Origin: Rufibacter psychrotolerans
Lineage (GTDB): Bacteria; Bacteroidota; Bacteroidia; Cytophagales; Hymenobacteraceae
Assembly: GCF_016924645.1 (NCBI RefSeq)
Contig: NZ_JAFFJV010000015.1
Coordinates: 124,001 to 188,000 of the forward strand
Length of the DNA stretch: 64,000 nucleotides
Direction: 5' to 3'
Shown: positions 25,819-33,362 of the stretch, piece by piece
Layout: each line of letters starts with the position of its first letter
Numbering within the stretch: the stretch's first letter is position 1
Program-made: the position numbers and the translations under genes
The notes under the pieces: model-generated
Told to the model about the DNA's origin: nothing
Databases searched by the model: none
Seen by the model: the letters and a program-made list of their open reading frames with translations, nothing else

Positions 25819-27798
25819 TTAAAAGCTCAGCAAGGCTTCTACTCTTTCCCGCAGGCGCTTCACCGGCAGGAACTCCTGCTCCAGCGGCGGGGCAAACGGA
25901 ACGGCAGTATCCAGGCCGCCTACGCGCACCACCGGCCCGTCTAACTGCGTGAAGCAGTGCTCAGAAATCCAGGCGGCAATCTCGGCGCCAATACCTCCGG
26001 TAATGGTGTCTTCGTGCAGCACAATCACGCGGCCGGTTTTGGCAACGGTCTGGCGCACGGCTTCTTTGTCCCAGGGCAAAAGCGAACGGAGGTCCAGGAT
26101 ATCGGCACTTACGTCTGGCATGGTTTGCAGGAGCTGTTTGGCCCAGTGCACGCCCATGCCGTAGGTGATGATGGAGAAATCTGATCCTTCCTGCGCCAGT
26201 CTGGCCCGCCCGATTTCCACGGTGTAGTAGTCATCTGGAATAGCCTCCGAGAGGGAGCGGTACAGCAGCTTGTGCTCAAAGTACATGACCGGGTTAGGAT
26301 CTTCAATGGCCGCGTTCAGCAAGCCTTTGGCATCATAGGGAGTGGACGGATAAACAATCTTGAGGCCCGGCGTGTGGAAAAACCAGGCCTCGTTGCTTTG
26401 CGAGTGGAATGGACCCGCCGCCGCGCCCGCACCCGTAGGCATACGAACCACCACATCGGCGTTCTGGCCCCAGCGGTAGTGGCTTTTGGCCAGGTTATTC
26501 ACAATCTGGCTGAAACCGGCGCTCACAAAATCAGCAAACTGCATCTCTATCACCGATTTCTTTTTCTTGATAGACATCCCCAGCCCGATGCCCAGAATAG
26601 CCGACTCGCACAGGGGCGTGTTGCGGATGCGCTCCTTCCCGAACTTATCCACAAAGCCCTCGGTCACTTTGAATACGCCGCCGTACTCGGCAATGTCCTG
26701 GCCCATGATCACCAGTTCCGGGTAACGCTCCAGACTCTGGCGCAACCCATCAGACACGGCATCCACGAAGCGGCGCTCAGAGCGGGCGCTGTCTTTGGGT
26801 TTGATCACCGTCTGGATGAACGGCTGATACATATCAGCGAGTTCTTCCTTAGGGTCTGCCACCGGCATAGGCGTGGCGTGGGCAATCTCCAGTCCGCGCT
26901 CAATCTCCTCCCGGATCTCTTCTTTGATGGCCGCCATGGACTTAGGCGTGAGCACCTTCTCGTCCAGCAGGTATTTCTCAAAGTTCTCCACGGGGTCTTT
27001 CTTGCTCCAGCGTTCAAACAGCTCCTGTGGCACGTACTTGGTGCCCGAGGCTTCCTCGTGCCCGCGCATCCTAAAGGTCATGGCCTCTATGAGCATGGGG
27101 CGCGGACTCTTGCGGATGCTGTAGGCGGCCTGCCGCACGGTGTCATACACCTCCAGCACGTTGTTGCCGTCTATCTGCAGGGCATCAATGCCGTAGGCCG
27201 GGCCTTTGTCAATAAAGTTCTGGCACTTGAACTGCTCGTTGCTGGGCGTGGACAAACCGTAGCCGTTGTTCTCAATCATGAAGATCACGGGCAGGCTCCA
27301 CACGGCCGCTACGTTCAGGGCCTCGTGGAAGTCGCCTTCGCTGGCGCCGCCGTCGCCGCTGTACACCAGGGCTACCTTCTCGCGTTTGTCCAGCATCTCG
27401 GCTAAGGCAATGCCATCGGCCACGGCCAACTGCGGGCCCAGGTGCGAGATCATGCCCACAATGTGGTGCTCGTTGCTGCCAAAGTGGAAAGAACGGTCGC
27501 GGCCTTTGGTGAAACCGGTTTTCTTGCCCTGGAACTGGGCGAACAGGCGGTCCAGAGGAATGTTGCGGCAGGTGAACACGCCCAGGTTGCGGTGCAGGGG
27601 CAGAATGTATTCGTCTTCTTCCAGCGCCAGGGTAGAACCCACCGAGATGGCTTCCTGCCCGATGCCCGAGAACCACTTGCTCACTTTGCCCTGCCGCAGC
27701 AGGATCAACATCTTCTCTTCAATCATGCGGGGTTTTAAGATTCCCCGGTACAGGTGCAGAAGGTCGTCGTCTGTATAGTCTTTTCGGTTGAATTTCAT
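25819..27798 (-). CDS. 2-oxoacid dehydrogenase E1, alpha and beta subunits fused (branched-chain type)
   Basis: Thiamine-diphosphate enzyme that decarboxylates a 2-oxoacid and acylates the lipoyl group of E2. Residues about 1-330 are the alpha part, with the TPP/Mg motif from Gly148-Asp149-Gly150 to Asn178 (SGDGGASEG ... IENNGYG); about 340-659 are the beta part (MGQDIAEYGGVFKVTEGF, ADFVSAGFSQI, PTGAGAAAGPFHSQSNEAWF). The fused form annotated as branched-chain 2-oxoisovalerate dehydrogenase is common in Bacteroidota; pyruvate cannot be excluded as substrate. E2 and E3 are not in the window. Depends on LipA (2.5 kb away). Monocistronic. Confidence 0.92.
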   Translation of the reverse strand: MKFNRKDYTDDDLLHLYRGILKPRMIEEKMLILLRQGKVSKWFSGIGQEAISVGSTLALEEDEYILPLHRNLGVFTCRNIPLDRLFAQFQGKKTGFTKGRDRSFHFGSNEHHIVGMISHLGPQLAVADGIALAEMLDKREKVALVYSGDGGASEGDFHEALNVAAVWSLPVIFMIENNGYGLSTPSNEQFKCQNFIDKGPAYGIDALQIDGNNVLEVYDTVRQAAYSIRKSPRPMLIEAMTFRMRGHEEASGTKYVPQELFERWSKKDPVENFEKYLLDEKVLTPKSMAAIKEEIREEIERGLEIAHATPMPVADPKEELADMYQPFIQTVIKPKDSARSERRFVDAVSDGLRQSLERYPELVIMGQDIAEYGGVFKVTEGFVDKFGKERIRNTPLCESAILGIGLGMSIKKKKSVIEMQFADFVSAGFSQIVNNLAKSHYRWGQNADVVVRMPTGAGAAAGPFHSQSNEAWFFHTPGLKIVYPSTPYDAKGLLNAAIEDPNPVMYFEHKLLYRSLSEAIPDDYYTVEIGRARLAQEGSDFSIITYGMGVHWAKQLLQTMPDVSADILDLRSLLPWDKEAVRQTVAKTGRVIVLHEDTITGGIGAEIAAWISEHCFTQLDGPVVRVGGLDTAVPFAPPLEQEFLPVKRLRERVEALLSF

Positions 27799-27871
27799 GG
27801 TGTTCGCGTTATCTGCGAGGCGTAAATTTACAGCAATCAGGTAAGGAGGAAAATAATGGCCTAGTTATTTT

Positions 27872-27879
27872 TACTTTTG
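27872..27879 (+). promoter_or_regulatory. -7 box (TACTTTTG) of the M16 peptidase gene
   Basis: Exact TAnnTTTG match 128 bases before the ATG at 28008. A 36-bp palindrome starts 3 bases after the box, so it would lie in the transcript leader. Confidence 0.5.
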
Positions 27880-27881
27880 TC

Positions 27882-27917
27882 GTTTCCGGGCCGATTTTCC
27901 CAAAACAGCCCCGAAAC
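27882..27917. repeat. 36-bp intergenic palindrome, copy 7
   Basis: GTTTCCGGGCCG...CAGCCCCGAAAC; directly downstream of a TACTTTTG promoter box. Confidence 0.8.
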
Positions 27918-28007
27918 CACTTGGCGCCAGGCCGGTCTGCAACACCACCCGGCTTAACGCGTTACAAGGATACCTTATAAAAAGGAGTTCTTTTTTAGCT
28001 TAGACGT

Positions 28008-29291
28008 ATGATTCATTTTAAAGAATTTACCTTAGATAACGGCCTGCGCTGCCTAGTGCACGAAGACCCCACCACGCCGCTGGCGGTTTTGAACGTGCTC
28101 TACAACGTGGGCTCCCGCGATGAAGACGAGCAGCACACAGGGTTTGCGCACCTGTTTGAGCACCTGATGTTCAGCGGATCGGTGAACATTGCCAACTATG
28201 ACGAGCCGCTGCAGCAGGCCGGCGGAGAGAATAACGCCTTTACCTCCCCGGATATTACCAATTACTACCTCACCGTGCCGGCGCAGAACATTGAAACCGG
28301 CTTCTGGCTGGAGTCTGACCGCATGCTGAGCCTGGCGTTCAGCGAGCACGGCCTGGAAGTGCAGCGCAAAGTGGTAGTGGAGGAATTCAAGCAGAACTAC
28401 CTGAACCAACCCTACGGCGACGTGTGGCTGAAACTTCGGCCGCTGGCGTACAAAACGCACCCGTACAAGTGGGCTACCATCGGCAAGGAGATCAGCCATA
28501 TTGAGAACGCCGTGATGGACGATGTGCGGGCATTTTTCCTGAAGCACTACTCGCCGGCCAACGCCATTCTGGTGGTAGGCGGCAACATCACCTTTGAGCG
28601 CGCCAAGAAACTCGCCGAGAAATGGTTCGGCCCTATTCCGGGCGGCGTAAAGTACGAGCGCAACCTGCCGCAGGAGCCCCGCCAAACCGAGGCGCGCCTG
28701 CTGGAAGTAGAGGCCGAAGTGCCGCTCACCGCACTCTACAAAGCCTACCACATGCCCGCCCGCACCAGTCCAGAATATTACGCCGCTGACCTGCTAGGTG
28801 ACATCTTAGGCCGCGGAGATTCCTCCAGACTGTACAATGAGCTGGTGAAGGAACAGAAGCTGTTCAACTCAGTCTCAGCTTTTGCTACCGGCTCTTTGGA
28901 ACCCGGTTTGTTGGTGGTACAAGGCAAACTGAACGTAGGCGTAGACCCCAAAGTAGCCAATGCTGCCGTAGAAGCCATTGTAGAGAAAATGAGAAGCGAG
29001 CACGTAACCCCCGAGGAACTGCAGAAGGTGAAAAATCAGGCCGAAACATCTATTGTCTTCTCGGAGATAGAGCTACTCAACCGCGCCATGAACCTGGCCT
29101 TCGGAAAACTGATGGGCAACCCTAACTTCATCAACGAGGAAGGAGCACTGGTACAAGCCGTTACCTCAGAAGACATCTACCACCAAGCCCAGGAAATCCT
29201 TCGCCCGGACAACTGCTCTACCCTCATCTACAAAGCAGCCCCCGGCAACGAGGCCCAGGAAGAACTGGAAGAAGTACTGGAAGAGAACTAA
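28008..29291 (+). CDS. M16 family zinc metallopeptidase
   Basis: Pitrilysin/insulinase-family protease. Inverted zinc motif HxxEH at His48, Glu51, His52 (AHLFEHLMFSG), third ligand in VVVEEFKQ (Glu125 or Glu126). Two M16 halves are visible in 427 aa: the catalytic N-terminal half and the C-terminal half (about 190-400) with the AYHMPARTSPEYYA segment. No signal peptide, so cytoplasmic, like mitochondrial-processing-peptidase-type relatives; in many Bacteroidota a second, inactive M16 gene follows, but here the next gene is a TonB-domain protein. Confidence 0.92.
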   Translation: MIHFKEFTLDNGLRCLVHEDPTTPLAVLNVLYNVGSRDEDEQHTGFAHLFEHLMFSGSVNIANYDEPLQQAGGENNAFTSPDITNYYLTVPAQNIETGFWLESDRMLSLAFSEHGLEVQRKVVVEEFKQNYLNQPYGDVWLKLRPLAYKTHPYKWATIGKEISHIENAVMDDVRAFFLKHYSPANAILVVGGNITFERAKKLAEKWFGPIPGGVKYERNLPQEPRQTEARLLEVEAEVPLTALYKAYHMPARTSPEYYAADLLGDILGRGDSSRLYNELVKEQKLFNSVSAFATGSLEPGLLVVQGKLNVGVDPKVANAAVEAIVEKMRSEHVTPEELQKVKNQAETSIVFSEIELLNRAMNLAFGKLMGNPNFINEEGALVQAVTSEDIYHQAQEILRPDNCSTLIYKAAPGNEAQEELEEVLEEN

Positions 29292-29294
29292 CCT

Positions 29295-29330
29295 GTTTCG
29301 GGGCTGATTTCTCAAAATCAGCCCCGAAAC
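29295..29330. repeat. 36-bp intergenic palindrome, copy 8
   Basis: Perfect 15-bp arms (GTTTCGGGGCTGATT and its complement) around a 6-base loop; 3 bases after the M16 stop codon. Confidence 0.88.
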
Positions 29331-29405
29331 CTTATTCCCCCAACTCACATGATAAGTGGTTGGAAAGTCTTGGAGTCTAGAGCAATCAACATAAATCCAT
29401 TCCTG

Positions 29406-30152
29406 ATGAGCATTTCTAAGGTAATCCCTTGTAAGCGTTTTCCAGTATTCCTTTTATTGTTTATCGCATCTTTTTACACCCATGCCCAAAAGACGGATTC
29501 TCTTTGGTTTGACAAAAATTGGAAAGTGACCCAAACTCCCGAAGAGCGATTTTACCTCAGAACTATCAAACCAGTGGACAGCCTATTTGAAGTAATGGAT
29601 TATTATCCGAACGGGAAAGCACAAATGACAGGCTATTTTACCTCTCTAAAGCCCGAAAACAGGAACGGAGAATTTAGCTACTATTCTGAAAGTGGGGTTT
29701 TAACCTCAAAGAACATCTGGGTCAACAACATGGTGGCAGAGACCTTCACTTTTGACGAAACGGGCAAGCAAACACTTCACATTATCAAGAAAGAGTATTT
29801 GGCCACATTGTCTACCCAAGAGAAGCTAGAAAAGTACGGAATTAAAGAAATTACCAAGCAGCCTGAGTTTCCGGGCGGTAACAATCGCCTTTCTGAATTC
29901 CTCTCAAAAACAATCATCTACCCTCCACAGGCCATGCAAGGGGAAATCCAAGGCAGAGTGATTGTAGCCGTAAGCATAGATGAAAAAGGCAATCTAAAGC
30001 ATATTAGAGTAGCACAGAAAGCTCATCCTCTGTTAGACGAGGAAGCCCTACGGATAGCAAACCTTTTACCTAAGAAGAAATGGACGCCAGCGCAAAACAA
30101 CCAGGAGAACATAACTGCTGATTTCATTTTCCCCATTAACTTCAAACTGTAG
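29406..30152 (+). CDS. Secreted TonB C-terminal domain protein
   Basis: Signal peptide (KRFPVFLLLFIASFYTHAQ) chosen with the ATG at 29406; an in-frame ATG at 29349 adds 19 residues before it. About 45-150 resemble MORN-like toxin-antitoxin-variant repeats (YYPNGKAQMTGYF, GEFSYYSESGVL), and about 165-248 are a TonB C-terminal domain (PEFPGGNNRLSEFLSKTIIYPPQAMQGEIQGRVIVAVSID). There is no N-terminal membrane anchor of the usual TonB type, so it is a periplasmic TonB-like domain rather than a classic energy transducer. Its A+T content is clearly higher than that of its neighbours and it borders a repeat island, both signs of recent acquisition. Confidence 0.85.
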   Translation: MSISKVIPCKRFPVFLLLFIASFYTHAQKTDSLWFDKNWKVTQTPEERFYLRTIKPVDSLFEVMDYYPNGKAQMTGYFTSLKPENRNGEFSYYSESGVLTSKNIWVNNMVAETFTFDETGKQTLHIIKKEYLATLSTQEKLEKYGIKEITKQPEFPGGNNRLSEFLSKTIIYPPQAMQGEIQGRVIVAVSIDEKGNLKHIRVAQKAHPLLDEEALRIANLLPKKKWTPAQNNQENITADFIFPINFKL

Positions 30153-30174
30153 CTGCTGAATCCCTAATCTGGCC

Positions 30175-30198
30175 TTTGTTGGTGTTGTCACCAGCAAA
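30175..30198 (+). repeat. Type 3 REP-like palindrome, copy a
   Basis: TTTGTTGGTGTTGTCACCAGC followed by AAA; forward orientation, preceded by GGCC and followed by CCC. Confidence 0.75.
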
Positions 30199-30292
30199 CC
30201 CAACACTACCCTTCGCGAAAGGAATCCCTAGGAACAGCCTCTGTACAGCCCCAACTAGAAAGCCTCACCCCACCATTTTCCTTCTCCTTATA

Positions 30293-30385
30293 TTTGTCAT
30301 CCTGAAAGGATCTTGTGAGCGAACAGTAAAGGCGTTTGATTGGCGCTACTACCGTTCACCCACAAGAGCTTTCCAAGATAACAAA
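30293..30385. repeat. Inverted-repeat element (type 2), short copy
   Basis: Left arm TTTGTCATCCTGAAAGGATC (30293-30312, continuing TTGTGAGCGAAC) and right arm 30354-30385 ending in AAGATAACAAA; 93 bp, without the longer middle of the 16372 copy. Confidence 0.65.
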
Positions 30386-30483
30386 GGTGGGGCCATGACT
30401 TGCCTTATACCTTTGCACTGCCTTAGTTAGTGTTTTCACCATAAAACCCAAGTGACGCACTTGGCAGAGGAAGCATGCAACTG

Positions 30484-30507
30484 CTTGTTGGTGATAACAC
30501 CAACAAG
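30484..30507 (-). repeat. Type 3 REP-like palindrome, copy b
   Basis: CTTGTTGGTGATAACACCAA followed by CAAG; opposite orientation to copy a, forming an inverted pair around the type 2 element. Confidence 0.75.
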
Positions 30508-30545
30508 GGCAAAGGATAAAGCAAGGGCAAATGGACAAAGCACTA

Positions 30546-30582
30546 CTACCGTTCGCCCACAAGATCTTTCCAAGATGACAAA
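30546..30582. repeat. Type 2 element, right arm only
   Basis: CTACCGTTCGCCCACAAGAT then CTTTCCAAGATGACAAA; matches the right arms of the other two copies, with no left arm nearby. Confidence 0.6.
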
Positions 30583-30666
30583 TAGTGTGATTTACTTCAC
30601 ACCACTAAGAAATACCATGCTGACAAAGCCAAGCATCTCACTTCAGAGCCCCTGCCTTACCCTGCC

Positions 30667-30690
30667 TTTATTGGTGTTATCACCAACAAA
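30667..30690 (+). repeat. Type 3 REP-like palindrome, copy c
   Basis: TTTATTGGTGTTATCACCAA followed by CAAA; forward orientation. Confidence 0.75.
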
Positions 30691-30726
30691 CCCTAGGGCC
30701 GCTCTTGTAAAGCAAGCGTTCAACCT

Positions 30727-30750
30727 CTTGTTGGTGAGAACACCAACAAG
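30727..30750 (-). repeat. Type 3 REP-like palindrome, copy d
   Basis: CTTGTTGGTGAGAACACCAA followed by CAAG; inverted partner of copy c, 36 bases away. Confidence 0.75.
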
Positions 30751-30827
30751 GGCCAAGAATTAGGTGGGGCACTGCCTTACTTCCTCTAAAAACCAACAAC
30801 TAAAAACGAGCAATCAATACCCCATAC

Positions 30828-31316
30828 ATGAGCTTCAATATAAGAACCGGCTTCGGCTATGACGTGCACCAACTCCAGGAAGGCCTGGACTTCTGGTTGG
30901 GCGGCATCAAAATTCCTCACACGCACGGCGCCTTGGGCCACTCAGACGCCGATGTGCTCATCCACGTGATCTGCGATGCCCTGCTGGGCGCCGCCAACCT
31001 GCGCGACATTGGCTATCATTTCTCCGACAAAGACCCCAAGTACAAAGGCATTGACAGCAAGATCCTGCTGCGCGAAGTCATGAATTTGATTCGGGAGAAA
31101 GGCTACGAGGTGGGCAACATTGACTCTACCGTGTGCCTGCAGGAACCCAAGGTGAACCCGCACATCCCGGCCATGAAAACCTGCCTGGCCGAGGTGATGG
31201 GCATTCCGGAGGAAGACCTTTCCATCAAAGCCACCACTACCGAGCAACTGGGCTTTGTGGGCAAGAAGGAAGGCGTGGCCGCGTACGCCACCGTGCTCAT
31301 TCACCGGCAGGCGTAA
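30828..31316 (+). CDS. ispF: 2-C-methyl-D-erythritol 2,4-cyclodiphosphate synthase
   Basis: Fifth-step enzyme of the non-mevalonate isoprenoid pathway. Zinc ligands Asp12, His14 (GYDVHQL) and His46 (DADVLIHVICDALLGA) are in place (8, 10 and 42 in E. coli), as is the closing ATTTEQLGFVGKKEGVAAYA segment. 162 aa, normal. Works as a cytoplasmic trimer. It follows the repeat island directly, with the ATG at 30828; no exact promoter box was found. Confidence 0.97.
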   Translation: MSFNIRTGFGYDVHQLQEGLDFWLGGIKIPHTHGALGHSDADVLIHVICDALLGAANLRDIGYHFSDKDPKYKGIDSKILLREVMNLIREKGYEVGNIDSTVCLQEPKVNPHIPAMKTCLAEVMGIPEEDLSIKATTTEQLGFVGKKEGVAAYATVLIHRQA

Positions 31317-31330
31317 CAAAACCGACGGCT

Positions 31331-31366
31331 GTTTTGGGCCTGCTTTGCTAAAAGTGGCGCAAAAAC
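31331..31366. repeat. 36-bp intergenic palindrome, copy 9
   Basis: GTTTTGGGCC...GGCGCAAAAAC, 15 bases after the ispF stop. Confidence 0.7.
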
Positions 31367-31438
31367 GGCTATCGCTTGTTCGTTAGGCAAAAAATGAGTA
31401 GCATTAAGGTCATATTCCAGCTTAACAAACATCCTTGC

Positions 31439-33073
31439 ATGAAAAAGCATTTGTACACGTTGGGTTTGGCCGCGGCGTTCCTGTCGGCTTGCTCTTCGTC
31501 CCAAACTCCTTCCGCCTCTACCGCGGGTGGTGCTGCCAATAGCAGCAGTACGGCCGCCAACCCTACCCAATACGCCAACACCATCACGGCGGCCGACCTG
31601 GAGAAACACCTCCGCATCCTGGCCTCCGATTCTTTGGAGGGTCGCGAGACCGGTGAGCGCGGGCAGAAGATGGCGGCGGAATACATCGCCAACCACTTCA
31701 AGGCGAACGGCATTGCGGGTCCGGTGAAAACCGGCTCCAACCCGTATTACCAGCCCTTTGACCTGGAGAAAAGCAGCTGGGGCGAGGGCTACGTGACCGT
31801 GGGCTCTAAGCGGTTCACCATGGGCAAAGACTTCTTTGTGCTGGGCGCCTCGCCGTACCAGAACGAGGAGGCCGTGCAGGTGGTGTTCGCCGGCTACGGC
31901 ATTGACGAGCCTGCCTACTCAGACTACACCAACCTTGACGTGACCGGCAAAGCCGTGGTAGTGTTGGCCGGTGAGCCCAAGAAGGCCGATGGCAACTACC
32001 TCCTCAGCGGCACCGACAAAATGAGCACCTGGTCACAGGACGCCCGCACCAAAGCCGCCGCCGCCACCAAGAAAGGCGCCAAGAGCGTGCTGGTAGTGAT
32101 GGGCACCACCGATGCCGAGTTCCAGCAGATGACCGGTCGTTACGCCGGCATGCTGTCCCGGCCGTCCATTGGGTTTGGCACCTCTGCTACCCAGCCCCGC
32201 GCCGCTAACATCTACATCTCGCCCAGCATGGCGGCCGCCTTGCTGAACACCAAGCCAGAGCAACTGGCCACGTACGGCGCATCAGTGGCGAAGGCCGGCA
32301 AAGCGGTGGCGTCTCCGTACAAAGTGGCCACCAACGTAAAGATCAAAACCGCCCGCAACCGTCAGCCGCTGCCTACCGAGAACGTGCTGGGCTACGTGGA
32401 AGGCACTGACCTGAAAGACCAGCTCATTGTAATCAGCGCACACTATGACCACGAAGGCATCAAAGATGGTCAGATCTACAACGGCGCCAACGACGATGGG
32501 TCGGGCACGGTGGCCGTGATGGAGCTGGCGCAGGCGTTTTCTGAAGCGAAGAAGAACGGCCACGGCCCGCGCCGCAGCATCCTGTTCCTGGCGGTGACCG
32601 CCGAGGAGAAAGGCCTGCTGGGCTCTGAGTATTACACCGAGAACCCGGTTTTCCCGCTGGCGAACACCGTGGCCAACCTCAACATTGACATGATTGGCCG
32701 CTCAGACAAACAGCACGAGGGCAAGCCAGACTACATCTACGTGATCGGGTCAGACAAACTTTCCTCTGAGCTGCACGCCATCTCTGAGAACGCCAACAAG
32801 ACCTACGCCAACCTGGATCTGGACTACACCTACAACGACCCCAACGATCCTAACCGGTTCTACTACCGTTCAGACCACTACAACTTCGCCAAGCACGGCA
32901 TTCCCATCGCGTTCTACTTCAACGGGGTGCACGATGACTACCACCAGCCCACCGACGACGTGGACAAGATCAACTTTCCGTCTGCCGAGAAAGTGACCCG
33001 CCTGGTGTTCTACACCGCCTGGGACCTGGCCAACCGCCAGGAGCGCATCAAAGTAGACAGCAACAAGAAATAA
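31439..33073 (+). CDS. M28 family zinc aminopeptidase, lipoprotein
   Basis: Starts at MKKHLYTLGLAAAFLSACSS, a lipoprotein signal peptide; an in-frame codon at 31376 would hide this signal. A protease-associated-like insert (about 110-270) is followed by the M28 catalytic domain with its di-zinc ligands: HYDHEG, NGANDDGSGT, TAEEKGLLGSEYY, NIDMIGRSD and YRSDHYNFA. 544 aa. Probably removes N-terminal residues from peptides on the outer side of the cell envelope. Monocistronic. Confidence 0.92.
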   Translation: MKKHLYTLGLAAAFLSACSSSQTPSASTAGGAANSSSTAANPTQYANTITAADLEKHLRILASDSLEGRETGERGQKMAAEYIANHFKANGIAGPVKTGSNPYYQPFDLEKSSWGEGYVTVGSKRFTMGKDFFVLGASPYQNEEAVQVVFAGYGIDEPAYSDYTNLDVTGKAVVVLAGEPKKADGNYLLSGTDKMSTWSQDARTKAAAATKKGAKSVLVVMGTTDAEFQQMTGRYAGMLSRPSIGFGTSATQPRAANIYISPSMAAALLNTKPEQLATYGASVAKAGKAVASPYKVATNVKIKTARNRQPLPTENVLGYVEGTDLKDQLIVISAHYDHEGIKDGQIYNGANDDGSGTVAVMELAQAFSEAKKNGHGPRRSILFLAVTAEEKGLLGSEYYTENPVFPLANTVANLNIDMIGRSDKQHEGKPDYIYVIGSDKLSSELHAISENANKTYANLDLDYTYNDPNDPNRFYYRSDHYNFAKHGIPIAFYFNGVHDDYHQPTDDVDKINFPSAEKVTRLVFYTAWDLANRQERIKVDSNKK

Positions 33074-33094
33074 GCTTCGCTTATTTTCAGTCCT

Positions 33095-33149
33095 GAGTTC
33101 TGAGTCTTGCGTTCTGAGTTTTTCAGAAAGTAAGGCTCAGAACTTTTTT
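33095..33149 (+). terminator. 7-bp-period tandem repeat with downstream inverted unit, acting as terminator
   Basis: Four near-copies of GAGTTCT lie head to tail at 33095-33122; CTCAGAAC at 33136-33143 pairs with GTTCTGAG at 33111-33118 (or 33097-33104) and is followed by TTTTTT. Confidence 0.65.
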
Positions 33150-33199
33150 AGTGTCGGCACGTTTTCTTCTGATTTCTATCTAATTGCGGGGACGGGTGT

Positions 33200-33207
33200 T
33201 ACTTTTG
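33200..33207 (+). promoter_or_regulatory. -7 box (TACTTTTG), probably of lutB
   Basis: Exact TAnnTTTG match 155 bases before the start codon at 33363; a 36-bp palindrome (33263-33298) lies in between. Confidence 0.5.
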
Positions 33208-33262
33208 CGGCAACATTCGTTCCTTTACGGAGAACAGCGCGGCAGTTCAGGGCCAGGGCTTT

Positions 33263-33298
33263 GATTCTGGGCTGTTTTTCAGAAAACAGGCTTAAAAC
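33263..33298. repeat. 36-bp intergenic palindrome, copy 10
   Basis: GATTCTGGGCTG...CAGGCTTAAAAC around TTTTTCAGAAAA; in the predicted lutB leader. Confidence 0.75.
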
Positions 33299-33362
33299 TT
33301 ACTATAGTGCAGCTGGCGCAGGCAAAGGCCTGCGCCCGTGAGACCTAACCGGAGACAAGAAA

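Larger units (their letters stand above)
30153..30827. other. 675-bp gene-free repeat island
   Basis: Holds four copies of a 24-bp palindrome (type 3), one full and one half type 2 inverted-repeat element and several short runs of shared sequence such as CTGCCTTA and ACTACCGTTC. No credible gene; the frames here are built from repeats. Confidence 0.75.

Noticed and set aside
26272..27405. 377-codon open frame antisense to the 2-oxoacid dehydrogenase E1
   Set aside because: Shadow frame; low-complexity His/Leu/Arg composition, whereas the sense protein is a full E1.
30175..30750. CRISPR-like array of four 24-bp palindromes
   Set aside because: Spacing is irregular (about 285, 159 and 36 bases), orientation alternates and no cas genes are present.
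30452..30763. 103-codon frame in the repeat island
   Set aside because: Made almost wholly of repeat copies; its peptide repeats (NPTRAKDKAR) mirror the palindromes.
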